From NCBI GenBank assembly GCA_016193485.1, contig JACPRZ010000064.1, positions 1 to 64,000 on the forward strand: a stretch of DNA of 64,000 nucleotides, given 5' to 3'. Within the stretch, counting starts at the first letter, position 1; each line of letters starts with the position of its first letter. Source of the DNA: Bacteroidota bacterium. GTDB taxonomy: Bacteria; Bacteroidota; Bacteroidia; JACPRZ01. The position numbers and the translations under genes were made by a program. Below, in pieces: positions 17,611 through 25,811 of this stretch. The notes beneath the pieces are model-generated. The model searched no databases. It was given only the letters and a program-made list of their open reading frames with translations, and was not told the origin of the DNA.

Positions 17611-18240
17611 CAATGGATACAAAACTCAAAGCCGATATCGCGGAATCAGCGGTAATTACTGAACTTCTTAAAAGAGGTTTTAATGTGCTAAAACCGGTAG
17701 GTGACAGATTGCCCTATGATTTAGCTATTGACCTTCATGGGAGTTTGGTACGCCTTCAGGTAAAATGCGCATGGTTCAATGAAAAAGACGAAGCATATTA
17801 TGTGGATGTGCGAAGAACCAAAACCAACAGGCGGCAAATGATCAGAAAGCGGTATGGTTTGAATGATTTTGATTTCGCGATTCTCTTTATTCTGGAGAGC
17901 CATGTATTCTACATTATTCCTATTAGCGCTTTTATGGGTTTCAGCAGTACGATTAGTTTAGTTGAAACCAAAAAAAGGCAACGGGAACCAAAATCCAGGG
18001 AATACAGGGAACGCTGGGATTTTTTATCCGCATGGGCATCTCAAGCAGAAATGGTTGAGAGTACTTCCGTCAAATTCGGTGAAGCCCTTAATGGTAATAC
18101 CGAGCCAAGTCCCGCTAATGGCGGGAAAGGTGTAGAGACTAGATGGCGGACATCCTCAGTCGTTTAATACGAACGGATGAAGGTATAGTCCAGACCACGA
18201 ACTCCATTAAAAGGGAGGCAGTGAAAACTGAAGTGGTAAG
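17611..18240 (+). other. Group I intron (IC3-like) in the tRNA anticodon loop
   Basis: 630 nt between T33 and C34 of the tRNA. The boundaries fit group I rules: the 5' exon ends in T (17610) and the intron ends in G (18240). The core is at the 3' end: P3 TCCGTC (18066-18071)/GGCGGA (18145-18150), the P4-side AATTCGGTGAAG, the P6-side GAGCCAAGTC, hairpin CCCGC/GCGGG, P7 GACTA (18137-18141)/TAGTC (18186-18190), and P8 CATCC/GGATG. These segments closely follow the cyanobacterial tRNA-Leu type intron core. P1 and its guide sequence were not confidently assigned. The junction could slide by 2 nt (shared CA), but only this placement gives U and omega-G. Confidence 0.88.
17613..18167 (+). CDS. Intron-encoded PD-(D/E)XK homing endonuclease
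   Basis: Starts at ATG 17613, two nucleotides into the intron, and gives 184 residues. The N-terminal ~110 residues match the PDDEXK_5 group I intron endonuclease pattern (AVITELLKRGFNVLKPVGDRLPYD, then LVRLQVK), with catalytic D in PYD and E/Q-x-K in QVK. This is the family of I-Ssp6803I, the homing enzyme of the Synechocystis tRNA-fMet intron, which cuts intronless tRNA genes. The last ~33 residues (from VKFGEALNG) are simply translation of the intron core. The frame upstream of the ATG runs into the tRNA exon from a TTG and is not used here. Confidence 0.85.
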   Translation: MDTKLKADIAESAVITELLKRGFNVLKPVGDRLPYDLAIDLHGSLVRLQVKCAWFNEKDEAYYVDVRRTKTNRRQMIRKRYGLNDFDFAILFILESHVFYIIPISAFMGFSSTISLVETKKRQREPKSREYRERWDFLSAWASQAEMVESTSVKFGEALNGNTEPSPANGGKGVETRWRTSSVV

Positions 18241-19793
18241 CATAACCTGAAGGTCGGAGGTTCGAGTCCTTCCCCCGCTACCATAGAGGAATGGGTCGCA
18301 AGTTGCGACCCATTTCCGTTTTTATACCCCTGTAACTCTTTGAGTGTTGGGCAGATGTGTTGAACTGCCTGAATAACCTTCGGGGTTCGATATGCATTTT
18401 GCGAAAATACTAATTTTTCCCTGAGTATTGAACCAATGATTGCCTGTTTGACCGTTACATCCCCTTTTGCATAGTAATAGGTAATATTTTGCAGGATGGT
18501 TTTGCCTTCTTTGAGATATTCCCCATAGTTCGGCTCCTGTGCGCTCAATTGCATATACTCTCTCGTGAGGCGGTCAATTTCAGGTTCGGTTCTGTTTTTT
18601 AGTTCTCTGTATTCATCCGGTTTTATTGAGCCGTCCAGCATCAGTTCCTGCGCTTTATTCAGTCGCTGACGCAGTTTGTCCATTTCTTCCCTGAGTTGCT
18701 TTGAACGAAATGAATTCAGAAAAATGTTCTCTCTGAAAATCTGCTCTATTCCGTCAATCAGCAGGTCAACGGATTCCGGATAAAAATTGATTTGTTCAAT
18801 CAATTTCATAAATTCAGCATTGGCATCTTCCGCTTTCACTCTTTCAGGACAACCGGGATAACAGTGATAGTAGAAGTATTTCCCGCCTCTTCCTTTTGAT
18901 GCACTTCCTGTAAGTTTTTTTCCGCAACGGGGACAGAGCAAAAACCCACGCAACGGCAATTCTTCCCTTCGTGTATTTTTTGACGGCACATTTCTTTTTC
19001 TTCCATCCAGAAGATCTTTGACTCTGTAAAATACTTCCTCTGTAATCAGGGGTTCGTGCTGCCCTTTTACTAATACTTCCGGTTCATCTTTAAAAGCCGG
19101 GACTTGTATATAGCCGCAGTAAACCGGATTGCGTATCAGTGTAAAGAAATTGCTCCGTGTATATTTGAACCCTCTTGCCAATGCCATTTTCCAAACATCC
19201 ATCACTGTATGAATTCCTTTTGCAAGTTCATTGAAGGCAAATTTCACATGCTCTGCATCTTCACTCGGCACTATTACTTTTTTGTTGAATTCGTTTTTCA
19301 CATTTTTATATCCTTTCGGAGCGGTGGAAACACACCTTCCTTCCTTTTTCGCCCTCCGCATTCCGGCAAAAGTGTTTAACGCTCTTCTGTCGTTTTCAAC
19401 TTCGGGCGAAGCGAGATAAAAGGCGAGCATGATTTTGTTTTCGGGAATATTCAAGTCAAGGGGTTGCTCAATCGCCTGTGGTTCCACTCCGAGTTTATTC
19501 AGTTGATTTATCATTGCATACGCATCACCCGCATTGCGCGAGAATCTGTCCCACTTGATAAATAGAAGCAAATTCACCATTCCTTTATTCTTCTTCAGCG
19601 AAGCAAGAAGTTTTTGGAATTCCGGCCGTTCAAATGTCTTTGCCGAATGGTCATCTCTGAATAAGGCGACTGCTTTGATGTTTTGCAATTCGCAATATTT
19701 GGTGAGCCGTTCTTCCTGATAACGCAAACTGTACCCCTTGTCAGCTTGCTCGTCTGTACTCACCCGGATATAGAGGTATGCTTTCCTGCTCAT
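18207..19793 (-). CDS. Large serine recombinase (probable integrase of the adjacent element)
   Basis: 528 residues. Resolvase domain with catalytic Ser in YIRVSTDEQ, KWDRFSRN and the usual alpha-E region; recombinase domain (GYIQVPAF, HEPLITEEVFYRV); zinc ribbon CPRCGKKLTG...CYPGC; coiled-coil ~residues 370-430. These are the parts of a phage-type large serine integrase, which joins attP and attB. The last ~33 codons run antisense through the tRNA terminator, the tRNA 3' exon (VAGEGLEPPTFRL) and into the intron, ending at 18207. This suggests that integration at the tRNA gene supplied the present C-terminus. Start at the ATG of MSRKAYLYIRV. Confidence 0.9.
   Translation of the reverse strand: MSRKAYLYIRVSTDEQADKGYSLRYQEERLTKYCELQNIKAVALFRDDHSAKTFERPEFQKLLASLKKNKGMVNLLLFIKWDRFSRNAGDAYAMINQLNKLGVEPQAIEQPLDLNIPENKIMLAFYLASPEVENDRRALNTFAGMRRAKKEGRCVSTAPKGYKNVKNEFNKKVIVPSEDAEHVKFAFNELAKGIHTVMDVWKMALARGFKYTRSNFFTLIRNPVYCGYIQVPAFKDEPEVLVKGQHEPLITEEVFYRVKDLLDGRKRNVPSKNTRREELPLRGFLLCPRCGKKLTGSASKGRGGKYFYYHCYPGCPERVKAEDANAEFMKLIEQINFYPESVDLLIDGIEQIFRENIFLNSFRSKQLREEMDKLRQRLNKAQELMLDGSIKPDEYRELKNRTEPEIDRLTREYMQLSAQEPNYGEYLKEGKTILQNITYYYAKGDVTVKQAIIGSILREKLVFSQNAYRTPKVIQAVQHICPTLKELQGYKNGNGSQLATHSSMVAGEGLEPPTFRLCLPLQFSLPPF
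18291..18324 (+). terminator. Terminator of the initiator tRNA
   Basis: 10-bp perfect stem ATGGGTCGCA-agt-TGCGACCCAT (18291-18313) followed by ttccgttttta, starting 8 nt after the tRNA CCA end. On the other strand the same bases are translated as part of the recombinase C-terminus. Confidence 0.75.
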
Positions 19794-20040
19794 AGTTTTT
19801 TTGATTTTGGTTTATGTTTGATGAATGTCTTTTCTTGTACTGCTGTGTGAAAAACAAATAATCAATTGTTGCCATTGCGTAAATGAAATCTCTGATTTCC
19901 AAAATTTGTTCATCGGTGTATTTTCTTTCATATCTGTTAAGCACTTTTCTGCAATGCTCCAATGAGAGCTTTTCCCCAATCGTTACTTTGCCATCTTCCG
20001 TTTCGGCAAGGACTTCTCTGCTGTTTTTTACCACTTTCAT
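19741..20040 (-). CDS. Small conserved-looking protein upstream of the recombinase
   Basis: 99 residues, mostly helical and charged (GEKLSLEHCRKVLNRYERKYTDEQILEIRDFIYAMATIDYLFF). Overlaps the recombinase start by 53 bp, so the two are translated together. No family recognised; could be an accessory or recombination directionality factor, but that is only suggested by position. The ~190 bp upstream (20041-20226) show no gene. Confidence 0.5.
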   Translation of the reverse strand: MKVVKNSREVLAETEDGKVTIGEKLSLEHCRKVLNRYERKYTDEQILEIRDFIYAMATIDYLFFTQQYKKRHSSNINQNQKNYEQESIPLYPGEYRRAS

Positions 20041-20226
20041 ATCGCTGATTTTTTACCCTCATTTCCCTGCCAAATTTTGCGGGAACATCGGGATATTATT
20101 TGGATGGACAATCGCTCATTTGAAAATAAATTTTACCCCTAATATTGCCTGAATGATTTGGAGATTTGAAAGAAGTTATGCATGCGCCCGCTCATGTAAA
20201 TTGGCAATTTCCCCTATGAGAAACCC

Positions 20227-21246
20227 TCACTTTCCCGTAGTCCATTTCTTTACAATAGATTGATGCTTCTTCGCTGGTTTTCCGCTTCTTTTCTCTACTT
20301 CCTCCCTTAATGCCTTAATCCTTCTTTGTATGGATTTAAGAGGAGCGTTTTGCAGATATTTGGCGAGTTCTTTATCGCCTGATTTCCGAGCGAGTTCAAT
20401 CGCTTCTTCTCGGAGGGATTTGGGTTTATCGGGTTTTGCCGACTGGGGCTTGGATTCCGATTCTTCTATATCAAATTTTATCTCCTTTTTCACCTGCTCC
20501 ACAACCTTATATCGTTCTTCAATTTTTTTCAAATCCTCCTCTGTAATTTCTTTTCTGCCATCAAGCAGTTCTGATACCCATGCGGAAATGGCGTGGCTTT
20601 GTGAAACTGAAAAAATCTCCTCCAACTTTTTTCTTAATTCAGGAGTGAGTTTTTCCTTCATTTTAATTTTGTGAAGAGTTCCCTGAAATCCCTCCATCAA
20701 TTCCTCAAAGAATTTCTTCCATCTCAATAAATCGTGTAAATGATTTTCCGCATCAATATTTTTCACCTCACTGCTTGCCTGAAGCAATAAATTTCTTGCC
20801 GCCTCCGAATGCCGTTTCAATCCTTCCTCAATGGAACGGGAGTAACCGAGATGTTCGTCATAATGAATGTAGAGTTGCTTTCCGAGTGATTCGTGAATAT
20901 TGGAAAGAGTTCCTACCGTTCCCCAGTTGGCGTTTTTGTCATTGACATAATAGTCAATCACTTTTCCCAAATCCGCAATCATTTCCTGAATTTTTTTCTT
21001 TGGATTGCCTTTGGAGTCACTCATCAGTTTTTCCCCTTCCCATCTGTGTGTCGCCTCATCCAGCGTCATCAGCAAACCCATCATCTCATTCTGAAACCGG
21101 TCAGCGTGTTTTGAGAAATCCTTGTTTTCTTTCTCCGCAATGGAGAATATTTCATTGAACTCTTCATCGGTAAATTTTCTTCCGATGTTCTCTTCGTGCA
21201 ACTCCTTAAGAGTTGAGAATTCGTCTGAATAGTCGATGTTTTTCAT
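20227..21246 (-). CDS. Uncharacterised coiled-coil protein of the integrated element
   Basis: About 339 residues, start taken at the Met of MKNIDYSDEF. Long helical and coiled-coil stretches, a K/P-rich linker (ESESKPQSAKPDKPKSLR) and a basic tail (KRSGKPAKKHQSIVKKW) that could bind nucleic acid. The spacing (DELAKYLQNAPLKSIQRRIKALREEV) is reminiscent of a small helical end domain. Co-directional with the RecA-like ATPase 50 bp upstream. Function unknown. Confidence 0.55.
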   Translation of the reverse strand: MKNIDYSDEFSTLKELHEENIGRKFTDEEFNEIFSIAEKENKDFSKHADRFQNEMMGLLMTLDEATHRWEGEKLMSDSKGNPKKKIQEMIADLGKVIDYYVNDKNANWGTVGTLSNIHESLGKQLYIHYDEHLGYSRSIEEGLKRHSEAARNLLLQASSEVKNIDAENHLHDLLRWKKFFEELMEGFQGTLHKIKMKEKLTPELRKKLEEIFSVSQSHAISAWVSELLDGRKEITEEDLKKIEERYKVVEQVKKEIKFDIEESESKPQSAKPDKPKSLREEAIELARKSGDKELAKYLQNAPLKSIQRRIKALREEVEKRSGKPAKKHQSIVKKWTTGK

Positions 21247-21299
21247 TGTTAAAAGTTTATTTCTGGACAACAGTAACGCTCTTATTTAACATGTGCAAA

Positions 21300-22586
21300 T
21301 CAAAGATTTTCAACAGGTACATTGTCCTGCTGTTCTGCTTCATTACCTTCATTTTCTTTCTCCGGTTCACTCTCAAAAATCTCTAATTCACCTCCCTGAT
21401 TAAACCTGCCATACTGAATGGCTTTACCTTGTTCCGGTATTTCAATCACCACATCCACATCGTGCATGAATTCGTTTCGCCCCCTGAATTGCCCCTGCTT
21501 GGTGGTTTGAAAAATGAAGATGAAGGACTTTCCGGGGTTTTTCGCCCGTAAACTCTCAATGTCTTTTGGAGATAACCCGAGTTTGTTCACGCTGTCAAGA
21601 AAAATGAAATCATATTTTGATAAGTCATCCGGAAGAAAATCGCTCACGAACAGGTTCGGATGAGCGACTTCTTTGTCCTGTAGTTTTTTGTGAAGGGTTG
21701 CATCCAGCTTCTCTTCTTTTGCAACATAAAGAGTATCCCCGTGATGCCGGGCAAGGTATCCTGCAAAGTCAACGCTTAAATATGATTTGCCGGTTTTCGG
21801 CTTTCCGAAAACCATTGCCGTAAAACCCTTGCTGGGGTCGCCAATCAAATCCCTCCACTTCTGTGAAAAGCCCAGCGTTTCAAATTTCATCTCTGCAAAA
21901 TCAACGCTGCTCATCAGTTTGTTTTCGGGAATTTCCGGTGGAGAATTATTTTGCCCTTCCGAAATCCCCTTTAATGAAACAGGATCCAGCAGTTCCTTCT
22001 GAATTCTCTTTTTCATTTTTCTCTTCAGAATACTTTTCAATCGCTTTTCAGTTTCTTTTTTCATTTCAATAGTAATATCCTCCGTCTTCATTTTATTGTA
22101 AATGGTGATGAGATTTTTCTGGATGAACATAATCTCCCGTGCATATTCGGAACTCCTGCGTATTTTCTTTTTCCGAATGGCATCCTGCAACTCATCAATA
22201 AACCTCTTTATTTTTTTCCTTGAGGTCAATTTTCCTTTCAGTTTCAGGCAACGGGCAATGAAATTTAATTCCAAGCGGTGTTTCCTCTCAAACTCCTGAA
22301 TGAAATCACCCTCTAATTGACTCTCATTTGCCAAAGCGGAGAGTTGATTCACCTTGTCTTCAACGCCTGACAGAGTTTTGCTCCGGAGATGTATAAAATC
22401 TCTTAACTTTTCAAAGGCAAGTTCTACGACCTTCTGAAACTCTTTATCCTCTTCAAAGCCCTTCCAATTTTTCCCCTGGTCTGTTTTTGTCATCAGAACA
22501 AGATGGGTTTTCTTCAGCACTTCAGGAAGATTCTCAAAGCCAATCCGCTTGACTTCGGAAAAATAATTTTGCTTTGTGATTTTCAT
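21300..22586 (-). CDS. RecA/RadA-fold ATPase
   Basis: 428 residues. The first ~200 are helical. The C-terminal part has Walker A FGKPKTGKSYLSVDFAG, TLYVAKEE as in RadA/KaiC ATPases, Walker B YDFIFLDSVNKLG and FIFQTTKQGQFRGR with HDVDVVIEI. The acidic tail (SEPEKENEGNEAEQQD) is typical of single-strand-binding partners. Probable DNA-processing ATPase of the element (replication, recombination or packaging cannot be told apart). Overlaps the Dam gene by 4 bp. Confidence 0.7.
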   Translation of the reverse strand: MKITKQNYFSEVKRIGFENLPEVLKKTHLVLMTKTDQGKNWKGFEEDKEFQKVVELAFEKLRDFIHLRSKTLSGVEDKVNQLSALANESQLEGDFIQEFERKHRLELNFIARCLKLKGKLTSRKKIKRFIDELQDAIRKKKIRRSSEYAREIMFIQKNLITIYNKMKTEDITIEMKKETEKRLKSILKRKMKKRIQKELLDPVSLKGISEGQNNSPPEIPENKLMSSVDFAEMKFETLGFSQKWRDLIGDPSKGFTAMVFGKPKTGKSYLSVDFAGYLARHHGDTLYVAKEEKLDATLHKKLQDKEVAHPNLFVSDFLPDDLSKYDFIFLDSVNKLGLSPKDIESLRAKNPGKSFIFIFQTTKQGQFRGRNEFMHDVDVVIEIPEQGKAIQYGRFNQGGELEIFESEPEKENEGNEAEQQDNVPVENL

Positions 22587-23437
22587 TTTCTGATTTTAAG
22601 TTTTTTGAGTTGCGTTTGTAATTGCTTCAGCATGATTTTGTCGTTTTCGTAAAACCCACCTTCCTTTTCATCATAGTTGAATGCCATTACTTCCGTTTTG
22701 ATTTTGTCGGTGAGTTTGGTTACCGCTATCGCTTTTGTAACAGAGTGAATATTCCATTTGTGTTTTCTTATGTATTTTTTCAGAAGGGAATTCGGATAAC
22801 TGCTGAGAATAAATTTTCCTTTGATTTTTGATAATGCATCTAATAATCGTTTGTAATCCGCTTCGGTATATCCCTTGTAATGCCCCTGATGCGTATTGAT
22901 GTATGGAGGGTCGCAATAGAAAAATGCTTTTTTGTAGTCCCGGAGTTTGATTACACGAACCGCATCGTTACATTCAATCTGTACTTTCTTTAACCGGTCG
23001 GCATACATTTTGGAAAAATCCTCTCGCTTCTTTGCAACGGAGTCCTCCTTTGAATCATCCTTTCCGAAACTCCACGAGGTGAGAAGTCCGGCAAAGCCCT
23101 GATTCGCTAATGTCCAGAAAGCCCACGCCCGTTTCACATCGGAGAACATTTCGGGATTTTCATAAATCACTCTTGCTTTTTTCCAGAGTTGGCGGCTGTG
23201 AAGTGTGGCTTTGATTTCCTTTTGGAGTTCTTTAAATTGGGTTTGCACCACTTTGAAAAAATTCACTACCTCTCCATTGGTATCGTTGATGACTTCTATT
23301 TCAGATGGCGGTTTTGCAAAGAATAATGCACCACCTCCGAAAAACGGCTCGCAGTATAAATCGTGCGCAGGAATGAGAGCGAGCAATCGCTTCACAAGCG
23401 TTTGTTTTCCTCCGTAATATGTAATCGGTGTTTTCAT
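22583..23437 (-). CDS. DNA adenine methylase, D12 (Dam-like) class
   Basis: 284 residues with the D12-class order: SAM motif YYGGKQTLVKRLLALIP, CEPFFGGGALFF, then catalytic motif IV FYCDPPYIN and HQGHYKGYTEADYKRLL. Methylates adenine N6 in DNA; in phages this usually protects against host restriction or times replication. Coupled to the ATPase gene by a 4-bp overlap. A repeat (23447-23480) separates it from the next methyltransferase. Confidence 0.92.
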   Translation of the reverse strand: MKTPITYYGGKQTLVKRLLALIPAHDLYCEPFFGGGALFFAKPPSEIEVINDTNGEVVNFFKVVQTQFKELQKEIKATLHSRQLWKKARVIYENPEMFSDVKRAWAFWTLANQGFAGLLTSWSFGKDDSKEDSVAKKREDFSKMYADRLKKVQIECNDAVRVIKLRDYKKAFFYCDPPYINTHQGHYKGYTEADYKRLLDALSKIKGKFILSSYPNSLLKKYIRKHKWNIHSVTKAIAVTKLTDKIKTEVMAFNYDEKEGGFYENDKIMLKQLQTQLKKLKIRK

Positions 23438-23446
23438 AATGCCAAC

Positions 23447-23480
23447 CCATCCTAAATCCTTCCCAAAGGGAAGGACTTAT
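23447..23480. repeat. Palindromic repeat between two methyltransferase genes
   Basis: CCTTCCC-aaa-GGGAAGG with flanking cctaaat, the same family as copies at 26716-26755, 29474-29511 and 34866-34906. Confidence 0.6.
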
Positions 23481-25045
23481 TATGCGGCTTTTTTGAATGT
23501 TAATTCGTTGAGTTCATCTTTTAACTTTTTCATTTCTAAATTCTCAATTTTCCCTTTCTTCAAAGCATCGACAATATTCTTTCTTGCAATGTTGCAGTAG
23601 GTTCTCTTTCCGTCAATGCCGGTAAAATTTCTTCCGAGTTCAATCGCTCTCACTCCGGTTGTTCCTGTTCCGCAGAACGGGTCAAGAACAATCCCGCCTT
23701 CCGGACAACCGGCAAGGATGGGTTTGGTAATGAGTTCGGTGTTAAAGGTCGCGTAATGTTTTTCCGGATTCGGTTTGTTTGAAATCACCCAAAAATCCGT
23801 TACATCTCCGGGATTTTTCCCTTTGGGATTGAGTTTGATTTTTGTCTGCTTACTTCCATTTTTCGCTCCTTTGCCAAAGGGTCCCTTCACATTTTTTGCA
23901 TCTCCTCCGTAAGCGGTCATCATATATCTCACTCTCTCAAATGATGAGGTTTTGTATGGTTCACGCACTGCATCCAAATCAAAAAAGTAATTCTTATTTT
24001 TTGTGAGGAATAAAATATGTTCATGCTTTTTTGAGAAACGGTCTGTTACCGCTTCAGGAAGAGAATTCGGCTTTGCCCAGATGATATCGTTGCGAACAAT
24101 CCAACCTCTCTCAATACATCCGGTTGCAAAGCGATGCGGAATCAGAGTCATACATTTTGTGGGGAGATTATTTTCCTTCGCATTGTTTGCCGTCTTTGGC
24201 GCAGCGACAAAACTGTTGAGGTTTTTGTGCCAGGGCTTTACGCCTTGTCCGTTTCCGCTCCCGAAATAACTGTCTCCAAGATTCACCCAAACCGTTCCTT
24301 CATTTTTCAGCACTCTGTAAATTTCATCCATCAGCGAAAATATTTTTTCTAAATACTGCATATAGGTTTTCTCCAAACCCCACTGTTCTCTGAATCCGTA
24401 ATCACGGAGTTGCCAATACGGAGGAGATGTAATTACGCAATCAATACTCCCGTCAGGAAGTTTTTTTAACTCTTTCAATGCATCGCCTTCAATAATTGTG
24501 TTGAGATGTTTCTGAACTTCTTTGCTCACTGGTTTTTCTTTTTTCGTTCCGAGCAAACCGTTGTCAGTAAATGAAAAAAAGGAATTTTTGGTAATAATGA
24601 GATGGTCAAGAACGGTAATCTCCATCAGTTGCGCTGCCGTTTTTAATTTTTCCGTGAGCAATTCATCTCCGGCACTCGGTTTTGTGTTTCCGCTGGGATG
24701 GTTGTGAGCGAAAATGATGGAAACCGCTCCGCATTTTAATGCGACACCGAGAATCAACCGGACATCGGCAAGAGTAGCGTTAATCGTGCCTTTGGTGTGT
24801 TTGTAATAGCCGATGATTATGTTTCCCTGATTCAGATAGAGAACAAAAAACTGTTCTTGCAATTCCAATTCTCCCTTCGGATAAAGTTCCCGGACGAATT
24901 TTGCCACTTCAGAAGAATTGGTAATCTTTCCTCCGAAGATTTTTTTCTCCGAACGGTTATACCTGATTTTGATTTCAGGGATGACCGCCTGCGGAGTTTC
25001 TCCGAGAACTATTTCCGCTGGCGCAGTATAATTTTTCATTTTCAT
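23480..25045 (-). CDS. RadC/JAB domain fused to a DNA (N4-C or N6-A) methyltransferase
   Basis: About 521 residues. N-terminal residues ~35-180 form a RadC-type JAB/MPN domain with the metal-binding signature HNHPSGNTKPSAGD. The C-terminal half is a beta-class methyltransferase: catalytic TSPPYWQLRDYG and SAM motif DPFCGTGTTGVRAIELGRNFTGID. Start set at 25045, where ATG overlaps the upstream stop by 4 bp (ATGA). RadC proteins are frequent on mobile elements but are usually separate, so the fusion is unusual. It should modify DNA; the role of the JAB half is unknown. Confidence 0.85.
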   Translation of the reverse strand: MKMKNYTAPAEIVLGETPQAVIPEIKIRYNRSEKKIFGGKITNSSEVAKFVRELYPKGELELQEQFFVLYLNQGNIIIGYYKHTKGTINATLADVRLILGVALKCGAVSIIFAHNHPSGNTKPSAGDELLTEKLKTAAQLMEITVLDHLIITKNSFFSFTDNGLLGTKKEKPVSKEVQKHLNTIIEGDALKELKKLPDGSIDCVITSPPYWQLRDYGFREQWGLEKTYMQYLEKIFSLMDEIYRVLKNEGTVWVNLGDSYFGSGNGQGVKPWHKNLNSFVAAPKTANNAKENNLPTKCMTLIPHRFATGCIERGWIVRNDIIWAKPNSLPEAVTDRFSKKHEHILFLTKNKNYFFDLDAVREPYKTSSFERVRYMMTAYGGDAKNVKGPFGKGAKNGSKQTKIKLNPKGKNPGDVTDFWVISNKPNPEKHYATFNTELITKPILAGCPEGGIVLDPFCGTGTTGVRAIELGRNFTGIDGKRTYCNIARKNIVDALKKGKIENLEMKKLKDELNELTFKKAA

Positions 25046-25545
25046 TTGTAGTTTAGGGATTTTCTGTTGTCCCACACTTTGTCAAATTTTTTATTGCCGT
25101 CAGCCCATTGGTAAATCATTACGCTTTTGTCTTCAGAAATTTTCTGCACCGCCCATACTGCATCCGCTGTCTTTGAACCCGAAGCAGCGTAACCTTTGTA
25201 AATGGCTTTCGGATTCGCTTCGTCCACTAGCAACGGCTCAAAGAAAATTTTGGAGTTAATGGATTCCACATTGCCTCTGATTTCATTGAGTTTGTTGCAG
25301 CAGTCATTCATCATTTCGTTGATAGCATCCCGCAATTCATCAGGCGTTGCTGTTTTGGGTTCAATGACTTCAGTGTGATTGATGAAAACATTATTCAAAG
25401 GACCTGCACCCAAGTCCAGTTTGATTACCGATGGTCTGATAATTCCTATTCCCCGGATGTACCTTTTAAGAATGAGCCGGGCTTCACCGTCAGTTACGAT
25501 TTTCAAACTAGCTCCATTATTGATGATTTCAATTCCTGTTGTCAT
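25042..25545 (-). CDS. Phage structural/fibre-like protein
   Basis: 167 residues, beta-rich. The C-terminal ~60 residues (DEANPKAIYKGYAA, ADAVWAVQKI, WADGNKKFDKVWDNRKSLNY) match a short module I associate with virion or fibre proteins of Bacteroidota phages. The middle (FINHTEVIEPKTATPDELRDAINEMM) is helical. Coupled by 4-bp overlaps to genes on both sides. Host-recognition or vertex role is inference. Confidence 0.5.
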   Translation of the reverse strand: MTTGIEIINNGASLKIVTDGEARLILKRYIRGIGIIRPSVIKLDLGAGPLNNVFINHTEVIEPKTATPDELRDAINEMMNDCCNKLNEIRGNVESINSKIFFEPLLVDEANPKAIYKGYAASGSKTADAVWAVQKISEDKSVMIYQWADGNKKFDKVWDNRKSLNYK

Positions 25546-25811
25546 TTTGTTCTTTGTTTTTTTGATTTCTGTTTTGACTTCCCGATTGAACCACTCAACG
25601 CTGTTTGTCTTTTGGAAGGCAGAGAGTTCGTAATTTCATGAGGACAGAATGTTTCCGCAAGAGCTTCACCGAGCAATGCGCCCATAAATCCTCCAATCAT
25701 CACATAGGGCATCACCTCTTTCTTATTGCTCTTTGCATAATAAAATCCTGTCAAGGAGGAAATCAGAGTGAAAGAGGAAACAATCGCTTTTTCTTTTAAG
25801 GTGATTTTCAT
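25542..25811 (-). CDS. Small two-TM membrane protein
   Basis: 89 residues: TM segments around AIVSSFTLISSLTGFYYA and VMIGGFMGALLGEALAETF, then a K/Q-rich basic tail. Could be part of the lysis cassette or a membrane component of the virion. Overlaps both neighbours by 4 bp. No family recognised. Confidence 0.55.
   Translation of the reverse strand: MKITLKEKAIVSSFTLISSLTGFYYAKSNKKEVMPYVMIGGFMGALLGEALAETFCPHEITNSLPSKRQTALSGSIGKSKQKSKKQRTK

Larger units (their letters stand above)
17578..18283 (+). tRNA. Initiator tRNA-Met (CAT), split by a group I intron
   Basis: Exons 17578-17610 (33 nt) and 18241-18283 (43 nt, CCA encoded) join into a standard 76-nt tRNA: U8, D-stem GAGC/GCTC, anticodon stem TCAGG/CCTGA with loop CT-CAT-AA, T-loop TTCGAGT, acceptor GCGGGG/CCCCGC. 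Two initiator hallmarks are visible: position 1 (T) and 72 (T) cannot pair, and the D-stem has A11:T24. The three G:C pairs usual in the anticodon stem are only partly kept (A29:T41). Translation initiation would depend on removal of the intron unless other intact copies exist elsewhere in the genome. Confidence 0.92.

Noticed and set aside
17577..17612. Upstream TTG start of the intron endonuclease
   Set aside because: It lies within the tRNA 5' exon; ATG 17613 is inside the intron and gives the family-typical N-terminus.
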